Shown here one piece after another: positions 21,084 to 27,402 of a stretch of DNA of 27,402 bases. Position 1 is the stretch's first letter. Each line of letters opens with the position of its first letter. This DNA is from a virus: the IMG/VR virus record IMGVR_UViG_3300008113_000507, positions 1 through 27,402 of that record; one strand, 5' to 3'. The position numbers and the translations under genes are program-made. The notes below the pieces were generated by a model that saw only the letters and a list, made by a program, of their open reading frames with translations, was not told the origin of the DNA and did no database searches.

Positions 21084-22892
21084 ATGTCTGATGTAACTAC
21101 AGGATCTGCTTTTAATCCTCAATTCTTTATGAATCCTCCTTGGTGGATTGGAAGAGTTGAGGATAAAGAAGTATGGAAAGATAATATTAAAGGTGAAACT
21201 TTTAATGGTGTAGCAGAAATAAAGGGTTGGGGTCAAAGATATAAAGTAAGAGTTTTTAATTGGCACACTGGGGATGTAAATAAACTTCAACCAGATCAGG
21301 TTGCATTTTGTCAGGTTTTGATGCCTGTAACTGCTGGTTCCGGGCATGGTGGAGCATCAATTACTCCTGCTATCGAATCTGGATCTGTTGTTTTCGGATT
21401 CTTCATGGATGGAATGGCGGGACAGGAAGGATACATTGTAGGACTTCTTGGAAACTCTAACAATAATGTCCCCAAAGAAAGAGCAGAACCTGCACCAAAT
21501 CAACCAACAACAACTGTTCCTCCAACATCAACGACCGGAGGAAAACCAACACCAACTGTAGTCAATCCACCCACACCACCAACAGGTCCTGGTAGTTTAG
21601 CAACTAAACCAGTACCCGACAATGTAGATCAACTGAGTACAGACCAATTAAAAAAACTTTTAGACCCATCTAAAACTCCATCTTCTGCAGTTTTTAAAGC
21701 AGCATCGGAGGCAAGGCAAAAAGCAAAAGCAGCAGGACTCCCTACAAATGAAGTTGAAAGACTGGTTCTTGCAGCAACAGTAAAATCCTCAAGACAACCA
21801 GGTGCTGATGCTGGTGGAAGTGCAAATTGCAATAAAGGATATCAACAGTTTAATAATACCTATACTGATGGAAGTCCTCAAACGGCCGCAAAAGTTCCTG
21901 ATGATAGAATCATTGGAGGAACTCCTTTATCAACTATCGAAGCACTTCATATTGGAGTTAAGTCACAAGACCAGCACGATAAGTCCAGTAAAATAAAAAT
22001 TCCTTTACTTGATGTTACTAAAAAGAATAATAGTGATATGAAAGGAATTCAACGCACTATGAAAAATTTAATTAATAGTGTAGAAGAACTTAAAAAGACT
22101 TACAATCAAGTCTCTGCTTTTGCATCTGATGTAACTGAATTTTCTAGTCAAATTCAAAATGAAATTAGTGGAGCTGTTACAGAACTTTCTGGATTTACTA
22201 AAAATATAATGGGAGGTATTCGTGCTTATACACTAACCAAACTTTCTGATGCTACTAAAAAAGTAACACCCAATCTTTTCCCATCAGAAATTCCTGGATT
22301 TTATAAAAAAGTGGAGAAAGGAATTAAATCTTTAAATTGTGCTTTTAATAAAATTACCTCTAATATGCCCAATTTATTGAATTCTATTCTTAAAGATACT
22401 TTAGATAATATGATTAATACTCCTTTGTGTGCTATTGAAAGTATGGTTTCTAATATTCTAGATAATGTTCTGAATGAAGTTACTGGAATTATGGATGATG
22501 TTTTTTCAACTTTTAATTCTACACTTGGATCTATTACTGGTGCTTTAGATTCTATTGGTGGTATTGGTGGAAATATGTTTAATGCTCTGGAATATGTAAA
22601 TGGGATTAAACAATTCTTTGCTTGCGATGATATAGAAAGTCCAGTAAAATATAATGAATTGGCTTACGGATATCCTGCTCTTCCTGGGGGAGATGCTTCA
22701 CCAGTTCCAGGTGCCGCAAATGAATCTCCTACAGGTAAGGGTGCAGTTGCTTCTCAAGCACCTTCTGGAAATATTGTAAATAATAGAAGCACCACTGTTA
22801 CTCCAACTGCTCCAACTGCTCCAAAGATAAGAGAACAGATACAAAGTCCGGAGGATGATAACAGTGGAACATCGACATTTACTTTATTCTAA
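21084..22892 (+). CDS. 5: gp5-like baseplate hub protein (OB-fold, no lysozyme domain)
   Basis: The N-terminal ~130 residues match the T4 gp5 OB-fold: FFMNPPWWIGRVEDKE, RYKVRVFNWHTGD, CQVLMPVTAGSGHGGASI, and SVVFGFFMDGMAGQEGYIVG. In T4 this domain caps the gp27 trimer. A Thr/Pro-rich linker (about 132-190) follows, then helical segments with coiled-coil character (about 320-500), and a short Pro-rich end. The T4 lysozyme domain and the C-terminal beta-helix repeats are not visible in this 602-aa protein. They may be replaced by the hydrolase domains encoded at 16312 and the repeat protein at 24055. It follows CP12 by two bases. Confidence 0.82.
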   Translation: MSDVTTGSAFNPQFFMNPPWWIGRVEDKEVWKDNIKGETFNGVAEIKGWGQRYKVRVFNWHTGDVNKLQPDQVAFCQVLMPVTAGSGHGGASITPAIESGSVVFGFFMDGMAGQEGYIVGLLGNSNNNVPKERAEPAPNQPTTTVPPTSTTGGKPTPTVVNPPTPPTGPGSLATKPVPDNVDQLSTDQLKKLLDPSKTPSSAVFKAASEARQKAKAAGLPTNEVERLVLAATVKSSRQPGADAGGSANCNKGYQQFNNTYTDGSPQTAAKVPDDRIIGGTPLSTIEALHIGVKSQDQHDKSSKIKIPLLDVTKKNNSDMKGIQRTMKNLINSVEELKKTYNQVSAFASDVTEFSSQIQNEISGAVTELSGFTKNIMGGIRAYTLTKLSDATKKVTPNLFPSEIPGFYKKVEKGIKSLNCAFNKITSNMPNLLNSILKDTLDNMINTPLCAIESMVSNILDNVLNEVTGIMDDVFSTFNSTLGSITGALDSIGGIGGNMFNALEYVNGIKQFFACDDIESPVKYNELAYGYPALPGGDASPVPGAANESPTGKGAVASQAPSGNIVNNRSTTVTPTAPTAPKIREQIQSPEDDNSGTSTFTLF

Positions 22893-22894
22893 TT

Positions 22895-24049
22895 ATGTTT
22901 TCTAGAAATATTCCTCAAGATACTGCTATTAAGGTTGCTTTCTTTGATGATGATGGGAAGAAAGTAGGTGGATTAACTGTCGAAGAAGCTAATAGAGTTC
23001 ATCAGATAGATCCTACAAAACTATTTTACTTTCAAAATGGTGATGGAACTGAAGAAGAACTTACAATAGTAGAAGTCAATCAATTGACTCCAGAAAAAGA
23101 TTTACTTCCAACAACTTCTGATTGTCCTACACAACCTCAAGTTTGTGGTCCACCATTGGTTAAGTTTTTTGGGGGTGGGGCTGGATTTGGTGCTGCTGCG
23201 AATGCTGTGATTAGTCCAATTTCATCTTCTGTAATTGGATTTGATATTGTAAATCCGGGAAAGGGATTTGAATCACCTCCAAATGCAGAGTTAATTGATA
23301 ACTGTGGTAAAGGTGCTGGAGGAAATCTTACTGTAAATATGAATTCCGATGGTAAGTCGGTTAAAAATATAACTATTAATGCACCTGGTGATGGATATCT
23401 TGCTGCTCCTGATGGCAGTCTAGGTGGAAATGAGAGAGTATGGAAAGAACCTGATGAAGGTTATGTCAGAACTCCAATTAGTGGATATCACGTCGTTCAA
23501 CCTTTAAGGCCTATAGGAGTAAAATCAGGAAGTACTTATTATCCACCAAATGGTTCACCGAGAGTTCTAGAACGAGATGAGGTCATTACCTTACCATTAG
23601 TTCCAGTAAAACCAAAAGATCCTACATCATTTGGAACACCATATTCGGTTATTCTTTGCATTGAAGAGATAAAGGTTTTAGATCAAGGATTTGGTTATAG
23701 ACCTGGAGATGAACTAATTATCACTCCTGATAATGGAACTAAAACCGAATTAGTAATCAATGAGTTTGGGAGTATTACCTCAGTAAAAATTATTCAAGGT
23801 GGATGTGGATATGATGATTTGCCTGAAATTAGAACAAATTCTCCTACAGGATTTAATGCTACATTTAGTCCAATCTTTAAGGTTACACGAATTGATCCAA
23901 CTAAGCCAATAGAATCTCAGGTTTCTCCCGTTACACCTTCTACAACAGTGGAACAAATAAGTGTTGTTCCTCAAGAAGTTCGTTTAGTGACAGTTATTGA
24001 TTGTGTAGGTAAAATTCCACAAACAAGTACTTTTAATGTGCCGAGGTAA
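22895..24049 (+). CDS. structural protein with GxGY repeats (384 aa)
   Basis: Contains at least four related repeats: IVNPGKGFESPP, INAPGDGYLAAP, VLDQGFGYRPGDEL and IIQGGCGYDDLPEI. Each is a strand-turn unit with a conserved GxG(Y/F), separated by linkers. This repeat recurs in virion proteins of cyanophages as I recall, often annotated as structural or baseplate. The N-terminal ~75 residues form a separate acidic domain. Position after gp5 and before the needle-like protein points to the baseplate or hub tip. Function is unknown. Confidence 0.7.
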   Translation: MFSRNIPQDTAIKVAFFDDDGKKVGGLTVEEANRVHQIDPTKLFYFQNGDGTEEELTIVEVNQLTPEKDLLPTTSDCPTQPQVCGPPLVKFFGGGAGFGAAANAVISPISSSVIGFDIVNPGKGFESPPNAELIDNCGKGAGGNLTVNMNSDGKSVKNITINAPGDGYLAAPDGSLGGNERVWKEPDEGYVRTPISGYHVVQPLRPIGVKSGSTYYPPNGSPRVLERDEVITLPLVPVKPKDPTSFGTPYSVILCIEEIKVLDQGFGYRPGDELIITPDNGTKTELVINEFGSITSVKIIQGGCGYDDLPEIRTNSPTGFNATFSPIFKVTRIDPTKPIESQVSPVTPSTTVEQISVVPQEVRLVTVIDCVGKIPQTSTFNVPR

Positions 24050-24054
24050 TTAAA

Positions 24055-24651
24055 ATGGGTAAATCTTTAAATTTAGAAACAAAAGATATAAGAACTAAAG
24101 ATGGAAATTTGAGGTTAGGTCATATTCACTTGGACCAAGTAAAGTCATCGATTATGATGCAGGGTCAGGGTGGATTGGAGTATATTACTATGGACCAAAC
24201 TGCACCCAGAAATGGATGGATTACGTCAAGATGTAGAGGAAGATATCAAGTTGTATGTGGAGACAATATTCCTGAGGGTGATGTAGCAATGTATCTTAAT
24301 TCTTGTGGTGACAAAGGATTAAGTAGAGGAAATATAGAGATCATTACAAAGGGAGTTTTTAAAGTTAACGCAAAAGATATTCAGTTAATTGCAACAGGAA
24401 CTGATAATAGTAGTGGACGGATTACATTAAAATCAAATGAAGAAATTAAATTAGATTCAAAACAAATAAATGTTAATGCTGCTGAGGCAATGAGTTTGTT
24501 CTCTGACGGAGAACTAAATACTACAGCAAAAAATATTATGAAAATGACCGCAGGATCTTTTCAAAAATTAAGTGCAGCAAGTGCATTAAAACCTCCTGCA
24601 CTTTCTATCAATCCGAGAGCACTTGGTTCTGTAAAACCCGGTTCAATTTAA
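24055..24651 (+). CDS. beta-helix needle-like protein (gp5C/VgrG-like)
   Basis: A 198-aa protein whose central part (about 95-175) is a run of short beta repeats: IEIITKGVFKVNAKDIQLI, GRITLKSNEEIKLDSKQINV, and ELNTTAKNIMKMTAGS. This pattern is like the triple beta-helix of the T4 gp5 C-terminal needle and of VgrG spikes. The N-terminal part holds IMMQGQGGLEYITMDQTAP and a CRGRYQVVCG segment. The end is Pro/Ala rich. It may form the membrane-piercing spike separately from gp5; that is inference from repeats and position. No PAAR tip protein was recognised next to it. Confidence 0.62.
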   Translation: MGKSLNLETKDIRTKDGNLRLGHIHLDQVKSSIMMQGQGGLEYITMDQTAPRNGWITSRCRGRYQVVCGDNIPEGDVAMYLNSCGDKGLSRGNIEIITKGVFKVNAKDIQLIATGTDNSSGRITLKSNEEIKLDSKQINVNAAEAMSLFSDGELNTTAKNIMKMTAGSFQKLSAASALKPPALSINPRALGSVKPGSI

Positions 24652-24666
24652 TAAGGAGATATACTT

Positions 24667-25476
24667 ATGTCGTCGTTTAGTGATTCTGAATATATACAAA
24701 GACTTTTTGTTGCAAAGGATGAGGTAAAACCTGAAATTTTAGGTAGAGGGAAATCAGAAATTCGTGGATCTACTTATGAACAAGGTCCTGTTCTTCAGGG
24801 ATTAGATAAAATTTTTCCTGATATTTGGGCTACTACAATGATAGGACCTCTGGAAAACAGTGATTCTCCAGACCCTTTTATTCCCGGTTCCGTTAATGCT
24901 TGCGGACCAGTTAATAACTCTCCATACTCTTTAGCAGTTCTTGGAGATGCTGCAATTTTTAATAACTTGGATGTTGATGATAATATTATAGCAGGAAATA
25001 ACATTAAAGCAGGAAATAATATCATCGCACAAGGAGAAGTAAAATCTCAATGCGGTACTCATGTTTTATCAAGAAAGAAAAACTTTGATATCCCACACCC
25101 ATTAAAAGAGGGATGGAGATTGACACATACTTGTGTGGAAGGTCCAGAGGCAGCAGTTTATGTTCGAGGAAGAGTTAGAAATAAAACAGAAATACTTTTA
25201 CCAGCATATTGGAAAAATTTTGTCGATATACAGTCAATTACAGTAAATTTAACTCCAATTGGTTCTCATCAAGATGTGATTATAAAAAGATGGGATGAAG
25301 AAAAAGTTTATCTTCAATCTAGGGGGGGAATGCCCATAGATTGTTTTTATCACATCTATGCAGAAAGAATAGATACTGAAAAATTAATTCCTGAATATAA
25401 AGGAACTATTGAGGATTATCCTGGAGACAATTCCCAAAGATCTATTGCTGGATATCACTATGATACTAAAAAATAA
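24667..25476 (+). CDS. tail fibre/baseplate structural protein (269 aa)
   Basis: A very good AAGGAGATATA site precedes ATG 24667. A short beta-repeat stretch (NLDVDDNIIAGNNIKAGNN) leads into a C-terminal domain from about residue 125 that begins CGTHVLSRKKNFDIPHP and continues EGWRLTHTCVEGPEAAVYVR, LLPAYWKNFVD, and LIPEYKGT. This C-terminal domain recurs at the ends of cyanophage fibre and structural proteins, as I remember it, and may be a trimerisation or self-processing module; no catalytic residues can be assigned here. The host-facing role is inferred. Confidence 0.68.
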   Translation: MSSFSDSEYIQRLFVAKDEVKPEILGRGKSEIRGSTYEQGPVLQGLDKIFPDIWATTMIGPLENSDSPDPFIPGSVNACGPVNNSPYSLAVLGDAAIFNNLDVDDNIIAGNNIKAGNNIIAQGEVKSQCGTHVLSRKKNFDIPHPLKEGWRLTHTCVEGPEAAVYVRGRVRNKTEILLPAYWKNFVDIQSITVNLTPIGSHQDVIIKRWDEEKVYLQSRGGMPIDCFYHIYAERIDTEKLIPEYKGTIEDYPGDNSQRSIAGYHYDTKK

Positions 25477-25492
25477 ATGAAAGGATAAATTT

Positions 25493-26353
25493 ATGACTAA
25501 GCAAGTAAATATAGGGTTTACAACTAGACCAGTACCAGAAATACCAGCGGATCCATATCCAGTAACTATTGTTACTTCTAATGACACTCAATATGAATTT
25601 GCCAGAAGACACACAACAGGAGAACCACCTGCTGATGTTGGAAGTTTGGCAACAGGAAAACTTGTCATTTATGGTACTCAAACTTCACCTGGTTTTTATA
25701 AAGGTGTTGATATTGTTTCCGAAGATGCAAGTTCAATAACTCAACATGCATCGGTTCATTCCGAACCAACTCTTTTTACTGGAACTGTAGAACTTAATAA
25801 CACAAGGTTAACTAATGCTTGGCACTTTAGAGCAGATACTTTTACGGGAACTCAAGGAATTGGAGTAAGTTGGGGAATTCAAAATGAATTTGGATTTGCA
25901 TTTAAAACTCCACCTCCACCATTAGCAGATAATTCATATGCATTTTATTATGGTCCTCCTGGTGCTCCTGTAACGACTGGAGATTGGGGAGTTTTTATTG
26001 ATGCTGAGAATATTCCAAACTATTTTAGAGATCGTGTTTTAATAGGAGATTATGTATCAATAGGTGCTGGTGGGGCAACAGAACCAGAACCGATTTTACA
26101 GGTCTTTGATAATGATATACGAAAGGGGCAATATGTAGAAAGTATTGTTGGAGTTGGAGTTCGTCCTGATACTAGATATCAACTTCTGGTTAAAAAATCA
26201 GTAACAGCAACTGAAGCGGCAAGATTTGATGGTGATGTGTCCGTTACCGGAGCATTAAGTGTTGGTGGAAACAAAATGACATTTGCTGTGGTTGGTTCTA
26301 ATTTAACAATATCTGTTGCTGGTATTGGGTCAACAACATTAAAACTTGCTTGA
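25493..26353 (+). CDS. fibre-like structural protein (286 aa)
   Basis: A GGA-containing site (GAAAGGATAAATTT) precedes the ATG. The sequence is beta-rich: LFTGTVELNNTRLTNAWHF, GIQNEFGFAFKTP, and near the end ARFDGDVSVTGALSVGGNK, a typical fibre shaft repeat (D-x-x-V-x-G-x-L-x-V), then a short hydrophobic C-terminus, ISVAGIGSTTLKLA. It is the last gene of the structural block, and a new host-type promoter starts right after its stop. I infer a tail-fibre or baseplate decoration role. Confidence 0.65.
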   Translation: MTKQVNIGFTTRPVPEIPADPYPVTIVTSNDTQYEFARRHTTGEPPADVGSLATGKLVIYGTQTSPGFYKGVDIVSEDASSITQHASVHSEPTLFTGTVELNNTRLTNAWHFRADTFTGTQGIGVSWGIQNEFGFAFKTPPPPLADNSYAFYYGPPGAPVTTGDWGVFIDAENIPNYFRDRVLIGDYVSIGAGGATEPEPILQVFDNDIRKGQYVESIVGVGVRPDTRYQLLVKKSVTATEAARFDGDVSVTGALSVGGNKMTFAVVGSNLTISVAGIGSTTLKLA

Positions 26354-26358
26354 ACCCC

Positions 26359-26387
26359 TTGACACTAGCACCTGACTGTGCTATGAT
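26359..26387 (+). promoter_or_regulatory. sigma70-type promoter TTGACA-17-TATGAT
   Basis: TTGACA at 26359-26364 and TATGAT at 26382-26387, spacing 17, directly after the fibre-like gene. The predicted start near 26394 is about 20 bases before ATG 26414. It likely also feeds the following small ORF. Confidence 0.8.
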
Positions 26388-26413
26388 ACTTAGGTAATCA
26401 CGGAACGAACCGA

Positions 26414-26596
26414 ATGAAAGATGAGTACCTGGCACGATGTGTCGTTGATCCAATCAAACGAACCGTGTATCTGTATTCCAGTGAGGGGTCAGAACGTGAA
26501 GTGGTCTGTGATACGGTTGATGAGTTTATGAATGTGCTAGAATTTGTACGTTCGACAGTGGATGAGGAAACACTTTCTTATGCAAGTCCTCTCTGA
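26414..26596 (+). CDS. small hypothetical protein (60 aa)
   Basis: First ORF after the promoter at 26359. The product begins MKDEYLARCVVDPIKRTVYL and includes SSEGSEREVVCDTVDEFMNV. It looks like a compact alpha-beta protein with two cysteines and no signal peptide. No Shine-Dalgarno is obvious. I recall small ORFs of this look in cyanophage early regions, without known function. It is followed by a 78-base gap. Confidence 0.62.
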   Translation: MKDEYLARCVVDPIKRTVYLYSSEGSEREVVCDTVDEFMNVLEFVRSTVDEETLSYASPL

Positions 26597-26674
26597 AACC
26601 AAAATTGACTTTTAATTCCATTTAGGTCGAAAAAAATCTCCCGGTAAAATTCTCACACGATACTTTTTCAAAAA

Positions 26675-26854
26675 ATGCGTCCAGAAACAAGAGAATCAAT
26701 GGAAATGCTGTTTAGTGCTCGTTGGAATGTTCCAAAAGCCGCAGCAAATTGTAATCTTACAAACAAAGAAATGAAGATTACGTTTAATGAATACTGCACT
26801 TTACATCCTCAGACTTATACAGTAGAATCTGATAATCAACTCAAACTCTTTTGA
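26675..26854 (+). CDS. small protein with possible helix-turn-helix (59 aa)
   Basis: The ORF runs from ATG 26675 to TGA 26852-26854. The product begins MRPETRESMEMLFSARWNVP, and residues about 17-42 (WNVPKAAANCNLTNKEMK, then ITFNEYC) read like a small helix-turn-helix with Ala-rich first helix and Thr-capped second helix, so a DNA-binding role is possible. An intrinsic terminator overlaps its stop, which supports a real gene end. The 78 bases upstream (26597-26674) hold no recognised promoter pair beyond a lone TTGACT at 26605. Confidence 0.62.
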   Translation: MRPETRESMEMLFSARWNVPKAAANCNLTNKEMKITFNEYCTLHPQTYTVESDNQLKLF

Positions 26855-26861
26855 GTTTTTT
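26838..26861 (+). terminator. intrinsic terminator before the tRNA
   Basis: AACTCAAA (26838-26845) pairs with TTTGAGTT (26850-26857) around a CTCT loop, followed by a T-run to 26861. It overlaps the stop of the 26675 ORF and ends three bases before the tRNA 5' end. Confidence 0.78.
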
Positions 26862-26863
26862 AT

Positions 26864-27144
26864 GCGAGTATGGTGGAATCGGTAGACACACCAGACTTAT
26901 GAAAATTGAGCCTCATTTGAGAAATCTTATGAGTGTAATTCCTCAAATTCGGTGAAACCTGTAAAATGGCAATACCGAGCCAAGCATCGTAAGATGAAGG
27001 TGTAGAGACTAGACGGGGAACACCTAAACTGAAAAGTATGGTGAAGGTATAGTCCAGACCACAAACCGAAAGGGTAGTGAAAACTATAGTGGTACGAAAA
27101 TCTGTTGGGCATTGCCCGTGGGAGTTCAAGTCTCCCTACTCGCA
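26864..27144 (+). tRNA. trnL-UAA: tRNA-Leu(UAA), interrupted by a group I intron
   Basis: The 5' exon is 26864-26898 and the 3' exon 27097-27144. The acceptor stem GCGAGTA pairs with TACTCGC (27137-27143), with A73 at 27144 and no encoded CCA. The D-arm has GTG with CAC around GAATCGGTAGA. The T-arm is GGGAG-TTCAAGT-CTCCC. The long variable arm (GGGC-ATT-GCCC) is typical of Leu. After removing 26899-27096 the anticodon loop reads CTTAAAA with anticodon UAA between stems CCAGA and TCTGT, leaving one C-U mismatch at the top of the anticodon stem. The intron splits U34 from A35, the site used in cyanobacterial and plastid tRNA-Leu(UAA). Confidence 0.92.
26899..27096 (+). ncRNA. group I intron (IC3-like) in tRNA-Leu
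   Basis: 198 bases without an ORF of note. P1 pairs exon CTT (26896-26898) with GAG (26908-26910), giving the U-G at the 5' splice site. P2 is CTCAT with ATGAG. P4 is TCGGT (26949-26953) with ACCGA (26974-26978). The conserved segments GAGCCAAGC and GACTAGACGG are present. P7 is GACTA (27007-27011) with TAGTC (27050-27054). P9 parts include ACCAC with GTGGT and a GAAA-capped TAGT/ACTA hairpin. The intron ends in G (27096). The order and core sequences match the Anabaena tRNA-Leu intron as I remember it, but this one is shorter (about 249 there). Confidence 0.9.
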
Positions 27145-27157
27145 CTGAGGTTTAACC

Positions 27158-27165
27158 TCTAAATA
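27158..27165 (+). promoter_or_regulatory. late-promoter-like element TCTAAATA
   Basis: TCTAAATA, identical to the site before gp48, lies 24 bases before ATG 27190. It differs from T4 TATAAATA at one base. Confidence 0.4.
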
Positions 27166-27189
27166 AACAAAAGTATAAGGAACTATTCT

Positions 27190-27402
27190 ATGAAATACAG
27201 AATAGACGCCAGATATGTTTGGTACAACAGAGGAACACAACTTGTTCTGATGTATTTCATACAAAGTCTTCCTTTTACTTTTGACGACGTTCCTGATAGT
27301 TACATTTACGATCCGGAAGTCCTTGAATGTGCAGACAACGAAAGACGATTTGAACCAGAGGATTTATATCAAGCATCCTACTATCTTATGATGGAAGAAT
27401 GT
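27190..27402 (+). CDS. hypothetical protein, 3' end outside window
   Basis: ATG 27190 has an AAGGA about 8 bases upstream and stays open for 71 codons to the window end. The product begins MKYRIDARYVWYNRGTQLVL, with YIYDPEVLECADNERRF and EDLYQASYYLMMEEC further on. It is rich in Tyr, with no signal peptide or membrane segment in the visible part. The family is not recognised. It follows the tRNA gene and a TCTAAATA element, so it probably starts a new unit. Confidence 0.65.
   Translation, partial: MKYRIDARYVWYNRGTQLVLMYFIQSLPFTFDDVPDSYIYDPEVLECADNERRFEPEDLYQASYYLMMEEC

Noticed and set aside
26860-27145. Two - strand ORFs across the tRNA and intron (89 and 72 aa)
   Set aside because: They are antisense to a folded tRNA and a group I intron core; antisense tRNA frames often give such artefacts.
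27145-27189. GAGG-TTTAA-CCTC after the tRNA as a terminator
   Set aside because: Only four base pairs and no T-run; more likely a processing or spacer sequence.
1-27402. CRISPR array, transposon, integrase or photosystem genes (psbA, psbD, hli)
   Set aside because: No direct repeat arrays, transposase or integrase motifs, or photosystem protein sequences were seen in any frame.

Overview
The window looks like a piece of the genome of a T4-like myovirus that infects marine cyanobacteria (a Synechococcus/Prochlorococcus cyanomyovirus). It pairs recognisable T4 core genes (gp33, gp59, gp32, gp53, gp48, gp4, gp54-like, gp26, gp27-like, gp5) with host-derived metabolic genes typical of cyanophages: 6-phosphogluconate dehydrogenase, CP12, thyX, S-adenosylmethionine decarboxylase, glutaredoxin and phoH. 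The DNA is AT-rich by eye and densely packed, with many ATGA or TAATG gene overlaps. All names come from reading motifs in the translations; no database search was run.

Layout. (1) 1-3093, + strand: the 3' part of gnd, small ORFs, a glutaredoxin, several conserved but unnamed cyanophage proteins, and speD. (2) 3094-3763: a self-contained cassette. It has a sigma70-type promoter, a small exported protein, a leader RNA resembling the downstream-peptide class of glutamine riboswitch, two tiny ORFs (the first DUF4278-like) and a terminator. The terminator overlaps the next promoter. (3) 3793-8668, + strand: thyX, phoH, a RecB-like nuclease, gp33 (late transcription), gp59 (helicase loader), a DUF1825-like protein and gp32. 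gp32 has its own promoter, a structured leader and a terminator lying inside the convergent neighbour. (4) 8669-11483, - strand: baseplate and head-completion genes gp53, gp48, an unknown and gp4, behind a TATAAATA late promoter. (5) 11522-26353, mostly + strand: tail and baseplate hub genes. These are a gp54-like initiator, gp26 with a possible -1 frameshift into a gp51-like ORF, two large tape-measure-like proteins (the second with two candidate cell-wall hydrolase domains), a frameshifted gp27-like gene, CP12, gp5, a beta-helix needle-like protein and fibre-like structural proteins. One exported-protein gene with its own promoter and terminator is inserted on the opposite strand at 12400-12780. 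(6) 26354-27402: a sigma70-type promoter with two small ORFs, then a tRNA-Leu(UAA) interrupted by a group I intron, and the start of another ORF.

How the parts fit. The metabolic genes would steer host carbon flow (gnd, CP12) and nucleotide supply (thyX, glutaredoxin). gp59, gp32 and the nuclease belong to T4-type replication and recombination. gp33, with gp55 and the clamp encoded elsewhere, would activate late promoters. Variants of a TAAATA element recur 20-29 bases upstream of several start codons here. Host-like -35/-10 promoters precede the small cassette genes and gp32.

The strongest points for a second look are the group I intron in the phage tRNA-Leu, the U UUU UUC slippery site joining gp26 to the next ORF, the glutamine-riboswitch-like leader, the frameshift that splits the gp27-like gene, and the spread of T4 gp5 functions over several proteins.
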